In this document: piece by piece, positions 45,607 through 55,123 of the stretch | Numbering within the stretch: the stretch's first letter is position 1 | How the letters are laid out: each line of letters starts with the position of its first letter | Source of the DNA: JAFGKK01 sp964521085 | GTDB taxonomy: Bacteria; Chloroflexota; Anaerolineae; Anaerolineales; RBG-16-64-43 | DNA length: 64,000 nt | Assembly: GCA_964521085.1 (NCBI GenBank) | Contig: CAZFPL010000004.1 | Location: 1 to 64,000, forward strand | Direction of reading: 5' to 3' | Notes under the pieces: generated by a model | What the model was told of the DNA's origin: nothing | The model's input: only the letters and a program-made list of their open reading frames with translations | Database searches by the model: none | Position numbers and translations under genes: made by a program

Positions 45607-46851
45607 ATGGAGCCATCCCTCACCCCCGGTTTTCGATCCGTCCCGCGCACGGGCGTGATCTATGTCATGACGGAAGCGGCGCAATTCGGGTTCTCCCACG
45701 ACAACCCGGAATGGGCTAACCTCGGCCAGGGTTCGCCGGAGACCGGCGAACTGCCCGAGGCGCCGCCGCGCGTCAATTCGATAACCATCCCCGCGCCAAG
45801 TAGGCAGTATTCGCCGATCGAGGGCAACCTCGCGCTGCGCCAGGCGGTGGCGGATTACTACAATTACCATTTCCGGCAGGGCAAGGCGTCGCAATACACC
45901 GCCGATAACGTCAGCATCGCAAACGGCGGCCGCCTGGCGCTCACCCGGTTGGCAGCGGCGCTCGGGAACGTCAACATGGGGCACTTCATACCGGACTACA
46001 CGGCGTACGAGGAACTGCTGGGTGTCTTCAAAGCCTTCACCGCAATTCCCATCCTGCTCGATCCCGGCCACGGATATCACATCTCCATCGCCGATCTGGA
46101 AAACGAGATTCTGGGACGCGGACTCAGCGCGCTCCTGGTCAGCAATCCGTGCAATCCCACCGGCCAGGTTGTGGAGGGGAAGGAATTGCACTCCTGGTAC
46201 CGGCTGGCCCGCACCTGCCGCTGTTCCTTGATCTTCGACGAATTTTATTCGCACTATCTCTACGACGGCGAATTGGGGCGGACGATCTCCGCCGCCGCGT
46301 ATGTGGAAGACGTGGACAATGATCCGATCATTTTTGTGGACGGGCTGACCAAGAACTGGCGCTATCCCGGCTGGCGCCTCAGCTGGACCCTCGCCCCGCG
46401 CGACGTCATCGACGTCGTCGCCAGCGCCGGCTCCTTCCTCGACGGCGGCCCCAACCACCCGTTCCAGACCGCGACCCTCGCACTGCTCAAGCCGGAGTTC
46501 GCCCGCCAGGAGACGCTCGCCATCCAGAAGCATTTCCGCAAGAAGCGGTATTATATGCTGGAACGACTGAAAAAAATGGGCGTCGGCGTGGACGTCGACC
46601 CGGCCGGCACATTCTACGTGTGGGCCAACCTCGAGCGGCTTCCCGCGCCGATCCACGACGGGATGAGTTTGTTCCGGGAAGGATTGAAGGAAAAGGTCAT
46701 CACCATCCCGGGGATCTTCTTCGACGTCAATCCCGACAAGCGGCGCTTCCATGCCCGCTATGAGCATTATGCGCGGATCAGCTTCGGGCCGGAGATGGAA
46801 AAGCTGGAACGCGGATTGGACGCACTCGAACGGGTGATTAAAAAATTCTGA
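45607..46851 (+). CDS. Class I/II PLP-dependent aminotransferase
   Basis: A 414-residue fold-type I aminotransferase. NPCNPTGQVVEGKEL is the family NPxNPTG block, DEFYSHYLYDGE carries the Asp-x-x-Tyr element, and LTKNWRYPGWRL holds the PLP lysine Lys249. The final third has the small domain typical of aspartate aminotransferase relatives (YARISFG). Substrate unknown; many are amino-acid aminotransferases. GGAAGAGG upstream of the ATG. Closely followed by the next membrane gene (24 bases). Confidence 0.88.
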   Translation: MEPSLTPGFRSVPRTGVIYVMTEAAQFGFSHDNPEWANLGQGSPETGELPEAPPRVNSITIPAPSRQYSPIEGNLALRQAVADYYNYHFRQGKASQYTADNVSIANGGRLALTRLAAALGNVNMGHFIPDYTAYEELLGVFKAFTAIPILLDPGHGYHISIADLENEILGRGLSALLVSNPCNPTGQVVEGKELHSWYRLARTCRCSLIFDEFYSHYLYDGELGRTISAAAYVEDVDNDPIIFVDGLTKNWRYPGWRLSWTLAPRDVIDVVASAGSFLDGGPNHPFQTATLALLKPEFARQETLAIQKHFRKKRYYMLERLKKMGVGVDVDPAGTFYVWANLERLPAPIHDGMSLFREGLKEKVITIPGIFFDVNPDKRRFHARYEHYARISFGPEMEKLERGLDALERVIKKF

Positions 46852-46874
46852 TCTTTTTAAAAGGAGTTCCCATA

Positions 46875-47252
46875 GTGACTGAACCCTCCGTACTCCTTTG
46901 GGTTTCCGCAGTAGCTGCCATTCCTTTGCTGGCGGCTGGTTTGTTCCTCCGGCGCGATAAGGTCGGTTGGGGTTTGTTGATCGGCATAATCCTGATCGTT
47001 GCAATGGAGGGTTTCCTTTTCTGGAGGATGAACGCGTCCAGCGAGGAATGCATCCGCCGCACCTGCCTGGCCGCCGGCCGCGCGCTGGATTGCGAGCCGT
47101 ACCTGGGTTGCACCGAAGGCAACGGAACAGCCACCCTGCTGTATCAGTCGGCCGGGATTGCCGGTCTCCTGCTATTGGCGGCCGCGGCGCTGTGGACTTT
47201 CCTGCACCGACGGGCGGCGCAGGAGCCGAAAGCTTCCGGCGGATCGGAGTAA
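46875..47252 (+). CDS. Small two-to-three-helix membrane protein
   Basis: A 125-residue protein with hydrophobic stretches at residues 7-25, 31-50 and 92-111. A loop between the second and third has four cysteines (EECIRRTC, LDCEPYLGC), which may form two disulfides outside. GTG start with AAAGGAG nine bases ahead. Family not recognised. It probably shares a transcript with the aminotransferase before it. Confidence 0.55.
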   Translation: MTEPSVLLWVSAVAAIPLLAAGLFLRRDKVGWGLLIGIILIVAMEGFLFWRMNASSEECIRRTCLAAGRALDCEPYLGCTEGNGTATLLYQSAGIAGLLLLAAAALWTFLHRRAAQEPKASGGSE

Positions 47253-47329
47253 CGGAAGAGAACTCCTATTCGCTTCGCTGTCTGCTTGGACGCAACTCCG
47301 CCGTGGAATGATATGGGAGGAAAATCCAT

Positions 47330-47794
47330 ATGAAAACGACAAGGAAAAAAGCAATCCAACGTGTGCCTGCTAGCACCCAGAACAAACCCGCGACTATCGC
47401 GGTGCCCGCCGGCTCGCCGCGCTGGCCGGCGTGGTTATTAACCGCGGGCGCCGTGCTCCTGATCCTTCACGGGATCATCGAGCTGCTTCCGGCGCTCCTG
47501 GTTTTTGCTCCGAACACGGGTCAAATCCCGGAATTCATATTCGAGGACCTGGCGGCCCATTGGCAGATGACGCTGGGATTCAGCATTGTCTGCGGATTGC
47601 TTCGATTGGCAGCCGCGGTGGGTATTCTTAGGAATCGTTTATGGGGATGGACGCTGGGAATCGTTCTTTCCATCATCACGTTTGCGGTACTGACGTTTTA
47701 TCTGCCCATGGGAGTTATGGATGCCGTATTTGCCGGTCCGGTGCTGCTTTTACTGCTGATCGGACGCTATCCGGAAGCCAAAATTTCCGGATAA
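47330..47794 (+). CDS. Four-helix membrane protein, unknown family
   Basis: A 154-residue protein with a basic N-terminal tail (about 30 residues) and four hydrophobic helices: about 35-58, 78-97, 105-125 and 128-146. No catalytic motif seen. GGGAGGAAAATCC precedes the ATG. It may form a unit with the preceding small membrane gene. Overall looks like a small DUF2127-like or doxX-like scaffold, but this is not certain. Confidence 0.55.
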   Translation: MKTTRKKAIQRVPASTQNKPATIAVPAGSPRWPAWLLTAGAVLLILHGIIELLPALLVFAPNTGQIPEFIFEDLAAHWQMTLGFSIVCGLLRLAAAVGILRNRLWGWTLGIVLSIITFAVLTFYLPMGVMDAVFAGPVLLLLLIGRYPEAKISG

Positions 47795-47993
47795 GGATCC
47801 CTCCTGCGGTTTACGTTATCGCAACCGAATTCGTGCCGATTCGGAAAATGAGGTGCGCACCCGCGTAAGGCGGCGTGTCCGCAATATTCACTTTTCCCGC
47901 CTTCGGGTACAATACTTCCGTGGATTCATTCGGCCGATGGATCGGGCCCGGGGGAGCAAACACAGCCCCCATCGCTTTCTTCAAGGAGGAATC

Positions 47994-48353
47994 ATGGACG
48001 ATTTTCCGAAGTTTATGAAAAATCCGAAAAACGCCATTCACATCGAATCGCATTACGTGGCGGGTTTGAAGGGTTTTGTTTTCGACGGCGCGGACGGCAG
48101 CCAGATCATCCTCTGGAGCTGCCACGACGCGGGGGTCGCCGAGGAGCATTCCCATCCGTATGACGAATACATCGTCACCGTGCAGGGGGAATACATCCTG
48201 CACATGGGCGGAAAGGGCATCACCCTGAAGCCCGGGCAGGAATGCCTTATTCCCAAAGGGACCAAGCACTACGGCGAGCGCATCGTCAACACCCGCACCA
48301 TCCACGCCTTCGGGGGAAAGCGGGCGGTGCGCGAATCCGAGTTCAAGGGTTGA
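47994..48353 (+). CDS. Cupin-domain protein
   Basis: A 119-residue single-domain cupin. The metal-ligand block EEHSHPYDEYIVTVQGE and the second block KPGQECLIPKGTKHYGERI are clear, consistent with a metal-bound beta-barrel. Function may be sugar isomerase/epimerase-like or regulatory; unknown here. The frame is open back to 47853, but AAGGAGGAATC fixes the ATG at 47994. It ends three bases before the esterase gene, so the two are probably one unit. Confidence 0.85.
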   Translation: MDDFPKFMKNPKNAIHIESHYVAGLKGFVFDGADGSQIILWSCHDAGVAEEHSHPYDEYIVTVQGEYILHMGGKGITLKPGQECLIPKGTKHYGERIVNTRTIHAFGGKRAVRESEFKG

Positions 48354-48356
48354 TGC

Positions 48357-49331
48357 ATGCCGCTGACTTTCGATTTTTCCCTCGACCAATGTAAAACCTA
48401 CCAGGGGACCAATCCCCGTCCCGCCGATTTCGACGCGTTTTGGGATCGCGCCCTTGCGGAAATGAATTCCATTCCGCCGGATGTGGAAATGGTCCGGGCC
48501 GAATTCCGCGCCCGCGGCGCCGAATGTTTCCACCTCTACTTCACCGGGGTGGGCGGCGCGCGCGTGCACGCGAAATTCCTGCGGCCCGAAAAATCCTCCG
48601 GACCGCATCCGGCGGTGCTGATGTTCCACGGCTACTCCTGCGATTCCGGCGACTGGGCCGACAAGCTGGCCTACGTCTCGCAGGGCTTTTCCGTCGCCGC
48701 GATGGACGCCCGCGGCCAGGGCGGTCTCTCGCAAGACCGCAGCGTGGTCAACGGCAGCACCCTGCACGGGCACTTCGTCCGCGGGCTGGAGGACGCCTTG
48801 CGCGGCGAGCCCGGCAAAATGGTGTTCCGCCAGGTGTTCCTCGACACAGCCGAACTGGCCAAGATCGTCATGGAGATGCCGGACGTGGATGCGGATCATG
48901 TCGGAGTCACCGGTTGGAGTCAGGGCGGGGCGCTGACAGTTGCGTGCGCGGCGCTGGCTCCGCGGATCAAACGGGCGGCGCCGGTGTATCCCTTCCTGAG
49001 CGACTACCAGCGGGTCTGGGAGATGGACCTGGCGAAGGACGCCTACAACGAACTCAAGGATTACTTCCGGTGGGCCAATCCATTGCACCTGAACGAAGCC
49101 GCCGTGTTCGAAAAACTCGGCTATATCGATATCCAACACCTGGCCCCGCGCATCAAGGCCGAGGTCCTGTGGAGTATCGGACTGATGGACCAGATTTGTC
49201 CTCCCTCGACCCAGTTCGCGGCCTATAACAAGATCACATCCAAAAAGAAGATGGACATCTACCCGGATTTCGTACACGAGCACATCAACGGCGCGAACGA
49301 CAGGATTTTTGCTTTTCTATCGGGCCTGTAG
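48357..49331 (+). CDS. Acetylxylan esterase/cephalosporin-C deacetylase family
   Basis: A 324-residue alpha/beta-hydrolase of the AXE1 family (CE7-like). LMFHGYSCDSGDW is the oxyanion region, GWSQGG carries the nucleophile Ser188, QICPPSTQFAAYNKI has the charge-relay Asp region, and DFVHEHINGAN holds the catalytic His. CE7 enzymes remove acetyl groups from xylooligosaccharides and cephalosporin C. No signal peptide, so it would act on imported oligosaccharides. It fits the hemicellulose theme of the window. Confidence 0.88.
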   Translation: MPLTFDFSLDQCKTYQGTNPRPADFDAFWDRALAEMNSIPPDVEMVRAEFRARGAECFHLYFTGVGGARVHAKFLRPEKSSGPHPAVLMFHGYSCDSGDWADKLAYVSQGFSVAAMDARGQGGLSQDRSVVNGSTLHGHFVRGLEDALRGEPGKMVFRQVFLDTAELAKIVMEMPDVDADHVGVTGWSQGGALTVACAALAPRIKRAAPVYPFLSDYQRVWEMDLAKDAYNELKDYFRWANPLHLNEAAVFEKLGYIDIQHLAPRIKAEVLWSIGLMDQICPPSTQFAAYNKITSKKKMDIYPDFVHEHINGANDRIFAFLSGL

Positions 49332-49430
49332 AGTTAACCTGAGTTATTGTAAAACCACTTATTTTCCAAGGGGATTTCCCCTTGCGATATAATTACCCGC
49401 AGGGGGTTTTTTCTTCCATGGAGTTTGCTG

Positions 49431-49560
49431 GTCGAGTAGGGCTGAGCGTTCTTCCCGAGCAAGGCGAGGGGAAGCGAAGCCCGTATCCCCGGCCCACCCC
49501 AACCGGGGCGGGCGAGACCAGGATCTGCGCAACGAGATGGCGGTCTCGATACGCAGAAAA
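49431..49560. repeat. REP-like repeat with GGTCGAGTAGG and GGTCTCGATACGC ends
   Basis: The spacer after the esterase gene begins GGTCGAGTAGG and ends CGGTCTCGATACG, with a GGGGCGGGC/GCCCACCCC-like hairpin inside. This pattern resembles repeats known in high-GC and Chloroflexota genomes. No coding capacity. It lies 34 bases before the start of the epimerase gene. Confidence 0.4.
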
Positions 49561-49593
49561 CGCTACTCGGCCGCCTTTTCAAAGAGAGATAAC

Positions 49594-50586
49594 ATGGCGC
49601 AAACGAAAGTGCTGGTAAGCGGAGCGGGTGGTTTCATCGGGCACCATCTGGTGAAGCGGTTGAAGCGCGAAGGCTATTGGGTGCGCGGCACGGACCTGAA
49701 ATATCCGGAGTACGAGCCCTCCCCGGCGGACGAATTCGAAATTCTCGACCTTCGCCGCTGGGATGACTGCCTGCAGGCCACGCGCGGGGTGGAGGAGACC
49801 TTCGCTCTCGCGGCCGACATGGGCGGGATGGGTTTCATCTCGAAGTACCACGCCCAGATCCTGCACAACAACATCCTCATCAGCACCCACACACTCGACG
49901 CGGCGCGCGTCAACGGAGTCCGCCGTTACCTGTTCAGTTCCTCCGCCTGCATTTACCCCGAATTCAAGCAGACCGATGTACATCCCACTCCGCTCAAGGA
50001 GGAGGACGCCTATCCCGCCCAGCCGCAGGACGCCTACGGCTGGGAGAAACTCGTCACCGAGCGGTTGTGCAAGCATTACCGCGAACAGTACGGCCTGGAA
50101 ACGCATGTCGTGCGCTTTCACAACATGTTCGGACCGTTGGGCAAGTGGGAGGGCGGCCGCGAAAAAGCGCCCGCCGCGCTGTGCCGCAAGGTGGCGGTGG
50201 CCAAACTCAAGGGCGAAAAATCGATCGAGATCTGGGGCGACGGCGAACAGACCCGCTCCTTCTGCTACATCGACGATACGATCGAGGGAATCTACCGCCT
50301 GATGTGCTCGGATTTTCCCGGCCCGGTCAACCTCGGGCAGGACCGGCTCGTGACGATCAACGAGCTGGCGGACATGATCATGCAGGCAGCCGGCGTAAAA
50401 CTGGAGAAGGTTCATATCGCCGGCCCGCTGGGCGTGCGCGGCCGCAATTCCGACAACACCCTGGTGAAGAAGGTCCTGGGCTGGGAGCCGAGGGTGACGC
50501 TCGAAGAGGGCGTGAAGCGCACCTATACCTGGATCGAGGGATTGGTGAAGGCGAGGCTGGCGGAGGGCAAGCCGGTCGACGCGTGA
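49594..50586 (+). CDS. GDP-mannose 3,5-epimerase, plant-like
   Basis: A 330-residue extended short-chain dehydrogenase. GAGGFIGHHLV binds NAD. Compared with plant GDP-mannose 3,5-epimerase, the catalytic set appears in the same spacing: Cys119 (SSACIYPE), Tyr148 and Lys152 (YGWEK), and Lys191 (GREKAPAA) equal to Cys145, Tyr174, Lys178 and Lys217. The reaction converts GDP-mannose to GDP-L-galactose (and GDP-L-gulose). The ATG at 49594 follows AAAGAGAG. Its role here is probably cell-surface sugar synthesis; no clear partner nearby. Confidence 0.88.
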   Translation: MAQTKVLVSGAGGFIGHHLVKRLKREGYWVRGTDLKYPEYEPSPADEFEILDLRRWDDCLQATRGVEETFALAADMGGMGFISKYHAQILHNNILISTHTLDAARVNGVRRYLFSSSACIYPEFKQTDVHPTPLKEEDAYPAQPQDAYGWEKLVTERLCKHYREQYGLETHVVRFHNMFGPLGKWEGGREKAPAALCRKVAVAKLKGEKSIEIWGDGEQTRSFCYIDDTIEGIYRLMCSDFPGPVNLGQDRLVTINELADMIMQAAGVKLEKVHIAGPLGVRGRNSDNTLVKKVLGWEPRVTLEEGVKRTYTWIEGLVKARLAEGKPVDA

Positions 50587-50638
50587 TATACTCCGCATAA
50601 TTCAGTGGCAGCCGCCGCGGAATCGAAAGGGGGATGCG

Positions 50639-52828
50639 ATGAAACGAGGGGGAGAAATCCTGCTTGCGGCGGGAAGCGTCTTTTTCCTGCTCAGCGGCAT
50701 ATCAAAACCGGTCCAAACCGTACGCCAAGGATCCGAAACGGAGACGGAAACGCCCACCGCTTCGGATTATTTATTTTATACTCCGACCGAAACGGAAACG
50801 GCCGCCCCGACCGGCACGGACTTTCCGCCGCCCACGGCGAGTGAAACCGCGGCCGAAACAACCTTCCCTGCCGGGACGGGGACCGAATCTCCGACCTGCA
50901 CCGATACCCCATCCGAGACGATCGGGTCGTCTTTGACGGACACTCCGACAAACACTCCGACGAACACCGCGACGGCGACAAGTTCACAGACGGTGGATAC
51001 GCCGCCCTGGGTGATCATCAGCGAAGTGGCCTGGGCGGGGAGCGCGGCTTCGGCCAATGACGAGTGGATCGAGCTGTGGAATCCGGGCGCCGTCGACGCC
51101 GATCTTGCGGGCTGGATATTGACCGACAACGGGGATATCCATATCGAGCTTTCCGGAACGATCGGCGCCGGGGGATTCTATTTATTGGAGCGAACCGAAG
51201 ATACGACTGTCGCCGATATCTCCGCGGACCGGATTTACACCGGCGCGCTTTCGAATTCGGGCGAAGCGCTTTACCTCATCGATTCCTCCGGGCGTGCCGT
51301 GGATTCGGCGAACGGCGGCGGCGGTCCGTGGCCCGCCGGTTCGATTGTTGCGGCGGCGGCCATGGAGCGGACGGATTCCGGCCCCGACACGGATTCCGCA
51401 TGGTGCTCCAACGACGGTATCCACCGCAACGGGATCGATGCCGGCGGCCATCCGCTTAACGGAACTCCCCGTCAGGCCTTTTCCGGATTTTGCAGCGAGC
51501 CCTCACGGACACCCACCCGCACTCCGACGCCGACCGGATCGGAAACGGCCACCGCGACTCACACGCCGACCGTGACGCTGCCCCCGCCTTCCTTTCCGCC
51601 GCGCAGTGTGGTGATCAACGAGGTGGCTTGGGCCGGGACTGCGGCGGACAGCAGCGATGAGTGGGTCGAGCTGTGGAACCCGGGCGGCGCCGCCGTTGAC
51701 TTTTCCGGATGGGTCCTGACCGACGGCGGGGATATCACCATTGCCCTCGAGGGTACGATATCGCCCGGCGGGTTTTTCATACTCGAGCGGAGCGGGGATG
51801 ATACCCTGAGTGATATCCCCGCCGATCAGTTGTATACCGGCGCGCTTTCGAATTCGGGCGAGGAACTTACCCTCCTGGATCCGGCCGGCGGAGTCATCGA
51901 CGGCGCGGGGGCGCGCGGCCGCGCCTGGCCTGCGGGAAGCGCAGCGCCGGCCTTTGCCAGCATGGAGCGCGCCGCAATCGAGGCTGCGGCTTGGATGACC
52001 AATACCGGGTGGGTCGTGAACGGCCGCGACGCCGCGGGCAATCCGGTTCGGGGAACGCCCGGCCGCGCCAACAGCGCGCTCTTCCCGACGCCGACCGCCA
52101 CCGAATTTCCGAAAAGCGTTCTCATCAACGAGTTTCTGCCCAAACCGGGCAGCGATTGGAACCGCGATGGAAGTGTCGATTACAACGATGAGTTCATCGA
52201 GCTTTATAACACCGGTACGCAGGGAATCGACATCGGCGGATGGATGCTCGATGACAAATACCACGGCGGAAGCAGACCGTTCGTAATCCCCGGCGGAACC
52301 TGGATCGCGCCGAAGCAGTTCCTGGTGTTCTTCCGCAGCCGGACCCGCATCGCTCTGAACGAATCGAGCGATGAAATATGGCTCCTTACTCCCGACGGGA
52401 GGCACGTCGACGGCCGGGTCTTCACCCGCACCCGCTGGCCCGACAGCGCTTGGGGCAGGTATCCGGACGGGGTGAATGTGCTCCGGCTGGGCTTTCCTCC
52501 CACGCCCGGCGAACCGAACCGCCTGCCCGACGACATCCTCCATCCGAAGAAGGAGCCGCTTCCGGTCATTGCCGAAGGCTGGCGCAGGGTGATGTGCGGT
52601 CCGGAAGCCGGTCCGCTGCCGGTCGGCGAAGGGTTTCTCACCACGGGCGATGAGGAGTCGATCCGCATGGCGGAAGCCTATGGCTGGTTTATGTGGTGGG
52701 ACGGGAAGTGCTATGCCTGGACGGCCCCTTCTTTGGGCAAAAGGCTTCCGTATTCCAATCTTGCGCCGGGAGCGGATTCGGCGCTGAAGGGGCTGGGTTG
52801 GTGGTGGGAGTGGTGGTATTTGCAGTGA
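50639..52828 (+). CDS. Secreted protein with three lamin-tail domains
   Basis: A 729-residue secreted protein. After a hydrophobic start (LLAAGSVFFLLSGI) come long Thr/Pro/Glu-rich spacers and three lamin-tail (LTD) domains at about 122-255, 315-455 and 495-620. Each has the I/VINEV/FxxxG, DEWI/VELWNPG and DFSGWVLTDGG-type pattern. The last 80 residues are Trp-rich and may form a wall-binding tail. LTD domains in bacteria occur in large surface proteins and nucleases; no nuclease part is seen here. AAAGGGGG precedes the ATG. Confidence 0.85.
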   Translation: MKRGGEILLAAGSVFFLLSGISKPVQTVRQGSETETETPTASDYLFYTPTETETAAPTGTDFPPPTASETAAETTFPAGTGTESPTCTDTPSETIGSSLTDTPTNTPTNTATATSSQTVDTPPWVIISEVAWAGSAASANDEWIELWNPGAVDADLAGWILTDNGDIHIELSGTIGAGGFYLLERTEDTTVADISADRIYTGALSNSGEALYLIDSSGRAVDSANGGGGPWPAGSIVAAAAMERTDSGPDTDSAWCSNDGIHRNGIDAGGHPLNGTPRQAFSGFCSEPSRTPTRTPTPTGSETATATHTPTVTLPPPSFPPRSVVINEVAWAGTAADSSDEWVELWNPGGAAVDFSGWVLTDGGDITIALEGTISPGGFFILERSGDDTLSDIPADQLYTGALSNSGEELTLLDPAGGVIDGAGARGRAWPAGSAAPAFASMERAAIEAAAWMTNTGWVVNGRDAAGNPVRGTPGRANSALFPTPTATEFPKSVLINEFLPKPGSDWNRDGSVDYNDEFIELYNTGTQGIDIGGWMLDDKYHGGSRPFVIPGGTWIAPKQFLVFFRSRTRIALNESSDEIWLLTPDGRHVDGRVFTRTRWPDSAWGRYPDGVNVLRLGFPPTPGEPNRLPDDILHPKKEPLPVIAEGWRRVMCGPEAGPLPVGEGFLTTGDEESIRMAEAYGWFMWWDGKCYAWTAPSLGKRLPYSNLAPGADSALKGLGWWWEWWYLQ

Positions 52829-52998
52829 TACAAGCGCGTAAATGACGCAGGAATCGACTCTCCATGACATTCTGCGGTAAGGTATGGACAAGCCGCGCTG
52901 GCGGGATTGGCCGCTTGCGCGTAGAATAACAGCCGTTACTCCATAGCGGTTGCCCTGTGGTTCCGACGACCGCATCCAGAAATTACGGGGAGCTGTGC

Positions 52999-53379
52999 AT
53001 GGCCAACGTGCTGGTTTGCGACGATGACGTAGACACACTCAAATTGGCGACAATGATCCTGGCGCGGGCCGGACACAAAGTGGTGTCCGTCGAGCGGGGA
53101 GTGCAAGTGCTTGAGGAAGTAAAGAAGAGCCGTCCCGACGTCGTCCTCCTGGACATCATGCTTCCGGATATGGACGGATTTTCCGTGGCGCAGAAATTGC
53201 GAACGACGACGCCAAATCCTCCCCCGATTCTCTTCTTCTCGGCGCGCAGCACGCCTGAGGACCAGGTCATCGGACGCACGCTCGGCGACGGCTACCTGCT
53301 GAAGCCGGTCCGCCTGACCACGCTTCTTGAATCGGTCCAGAAAGTCCTGGACGCCAACAAACCGCCGCCGGAAAAATAA
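52999..53379 (+). CDS. Single-domain response regulator
   Basis: A 126-residue CheY-like receiver without an output domain. The phosphorylated Asp is Asp52 in VVLLDIMLPDMDGF, the acidic pair is CDDD at the N-terminus, Lys102 lies in LLKPVRL and Ser in FFSARS replaces the usual Thr. No histidine kinase is in the window, so it is an orphan signal receiver. GGGGAG precedes the ATG at 52999; the frame is open to 52957. Confidence 0.85.
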   Translation: MANVLVCDDDVDTLKLATMILARAGHKVVSVERGVQVLEEVKKSRPDVVLLDIMLPDMDGFSVAQKLRTTTPNPPPILFFSARSTPEDQVIGRTLGDGYLLKPVRLTTLLESVQKVLDANKPPPEK

Positions 53380-53400
53380 TCGGTGACCGCAATAAGAATA

Positions 53401-53431
53401 ATGTAGCCGCGATCGGCGATCGCGGCTACAT
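53401..53431. terminator. Strong hairpin after the response regulator
   Basis: ATGTAGCCGCGATC and GATCGCGGCTACAT pair perfectly over 14 bases with a GGC loop. No T-run follows; it lies between two converging genes and may act in both directions, or be part of the repeat that follows. Confidence 0.6.
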
Positions 53432-53533
53432 TTATCCCGCTTTCGCGGGATGTGAATACCCCGCAGCTTGCTGCGCAGTTCTTGAGGGTTGCGCTCTGTG
53501 ATACCGCGCGGCTTGCCGCGCGGTGGTTCATTA
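53431..53533. repeat. Repeat copy A, outside rny
   Basis: Starts TTTATCCCGCTTTCGCGGGATG and ends GATACCGCGCGG...GGTGGTTCATT. A similar sequence lies in inverted orientation at 55819-55923. Each unit has two GC hairpins. Non-coding. Confidence 0.65.
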
Positions 53534-53584
53534 TCCACACATATAATCCACACGTCCGCGGCCGGCGACCGCGGCTGCAACGGA

Positions 53585-55123
53585 CTATTTAGCGTAATCC
53601 ACCGCCCGAGTTTCGCGGATGACGGTGACTTTAATCTGACCCGGGTATTGCAATCCCTCCTCGATCTTGCGCGCGACGTCGCGCGCCAGCCGCACCGACG
53701 CCAGGTCGTCCAGATTCTCCGGGCGGACGATGATTCGCACTTCGCGGCCGGCCTGGAGCGCATAGGCCTCCTCCACACCCTCGAAGGAGGTGGCGATGTC
53801 TTCCAGCGTTCGGATTCGTTTGACGTACTGCTCGAGGTTTTCGCGGCGGGCGCCGGGCCGCGCGCCGGAAATCGCGTCGGCCGCTTCGACGATCACGGCT
53901 TCCACGCTTTCCTGTTCCGATTCATGGTGGTGCGCGGCGATGATATTGACGATCTTCTCCGGCACCCCGTAGCGCTTGACGAAGTCTGCGCCGATCGCCG
54001 CGTGTGTGCCTTCCACCTCGTGGTCCATCGCTTTGCCGAGGTCGTGCAAAAGACCGCCGGCCTTGGCCGCGGCCACGTCGGCTCCGAGCTCCGCGGCGAT
54101 GACGCCGGCCAGGAGCGCGGTTTCCACCGAGTGCGAATGCTGGTTCTGTCCGTAGGACATGCGGAACTTCAGGGTGCCCAGCTTCTTGAGGATTTCCGGA
54201 TGCAGCCCCGGGACTCCGGATTCGAAGGAGGCCCGCTCGCCCTCCTCCATGATCACCTTGTCCACTTCCTTGCGGGAGTCCTCCAGCACTTTTTCGATGT
54301 GGGCCGGGTGAATCCGGCCGTCGAGGATCAGCTTGGCCAGCGACCGGCGGGCCACCTCGCGGCGCACCGGATCAAAGGAGGAGATCGTCACCGCCTCGGG
54401 GGTATCGTCGACGATCACGTCCACCCCCGCCGCCTGCTCGAAGGCGCGGATATTGCGGCCGTTGCGGCCGATGATCCGGCCCTTCATCTCCTCGCTCGGC
54501 AGGGGCACGACCGACACCGCCACCTCGGAGACATGCTCGGAAGCCACCCGTTGGATGGCATCCGCCACCAGTTCGCGCGCGCGGCGTTCTCCCTCCTGGC
54601 GCGCTTCGTCTTCGATCTGCCGGATGGTGCGAGCCATGTCGGCGCGCGATTCCTTTTCCACTTCCGCCAGCAGGATGGTGCGCGCTTCCTCCACGGTCAT
54701 GCTGGCCACCCTCTGCAGCTCCACCAATCGATCGGCGTGAACCTTCTCCAACTCATTGGCGCGGCGGTCGAGCGCGCTTTGCCGCTTATTCAGCATCTGT
54801 TCGCGCTGTTCCTGGCGCTCCATGCGGTGGTCCACCTCGGTCCGCCTGCGCGTCAGCCGTTCTTCCTCCGCGCTGAGGTCCGCGCGCCGCCGGCGATTCT
54901 CCTCTTCCGCGCTATCCCGCAGTTTGAGCGCGGCATCCTTGGCCTGAGTTTCAATCTGGTGCGCGCGGCTTTCCGCGGCGGCCAACTTCTCATTGATCTT
55001 CGCCTGCCCTTCCGCCGCCTGACGAGAAGCGATGATGTGGCGGATAAAAAAGCCCAGAATTACTCCCAACACAAGCCCTGCTGCGGCAAGAACAATTAAA
55101 AGGACATTGGATATCTCACCCAT
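53585..55123 (-). CDS. rny: Ribonuclease Y
   Basis: A 512-residue membrane-anchored endoribonuclease. Order: one N-terminal helix (VLLIVLAAAGLVLGVILGFFI), a long charged coiled coil (about 30-200), a KH domain with GRIIGRNGRNIRAFE, and an HD domain with HSVETALL and HDLGKAMDHEVEGTH, the metal site. This is the standard RNase Y layout, which starts mRNA decay at the membrane. GGAGGTT precedes the ATG. The start overlaps the stop of recX by eight bases, so translation is coupled. Confidence 0.95.
   Translation of the reverse strand: MGEISNVLLIVLAAAGLVLGVILGFFIRHIIASRQAAEGQAKINEKLAAAESRAHQIETQAKDAALKLRDSAEEENRRRRADLSAEEERLTRRRTEVDHRMERQEQREQMLNKRQSALDRRANELEKVHADRLVELQRVASMTVEEARTILLAEVEKESRADMARTIRQIEDEARQEGERRARELVADAIQRVASEHVSEVAVSVVPLPSEEMKGRIIGRNGRNIRAFEQAAGVDVIVDDTPEAVTISSFDPVRREVARRSLAKLILDGRIHPAHIEKVLEDSRKEVDKVIMEEGERASFESGVPGLHPEILKKLGTLKFRMSYGQNQHSHSVETALLAGVIAAELGADVAAAKAGGLLHDLGKAMDHEVEGTHAAIGADFVKRYGVPEKIVNIIAAHHHESEQESVEAVIVEAADAISGARPGARRENLEQYVKRIRTLEDIATSFEGVEEAYALQAGREVRIIVRPENLDDLASVRLARDVARKIEEGLQYPGQIKVTVIRETRAVDYAK

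Noticed and set aside
53489..55099. 536-codon + strand frame opposite rny
   Set aside because: Shadow of RNase Y; no ribosome site or motif.
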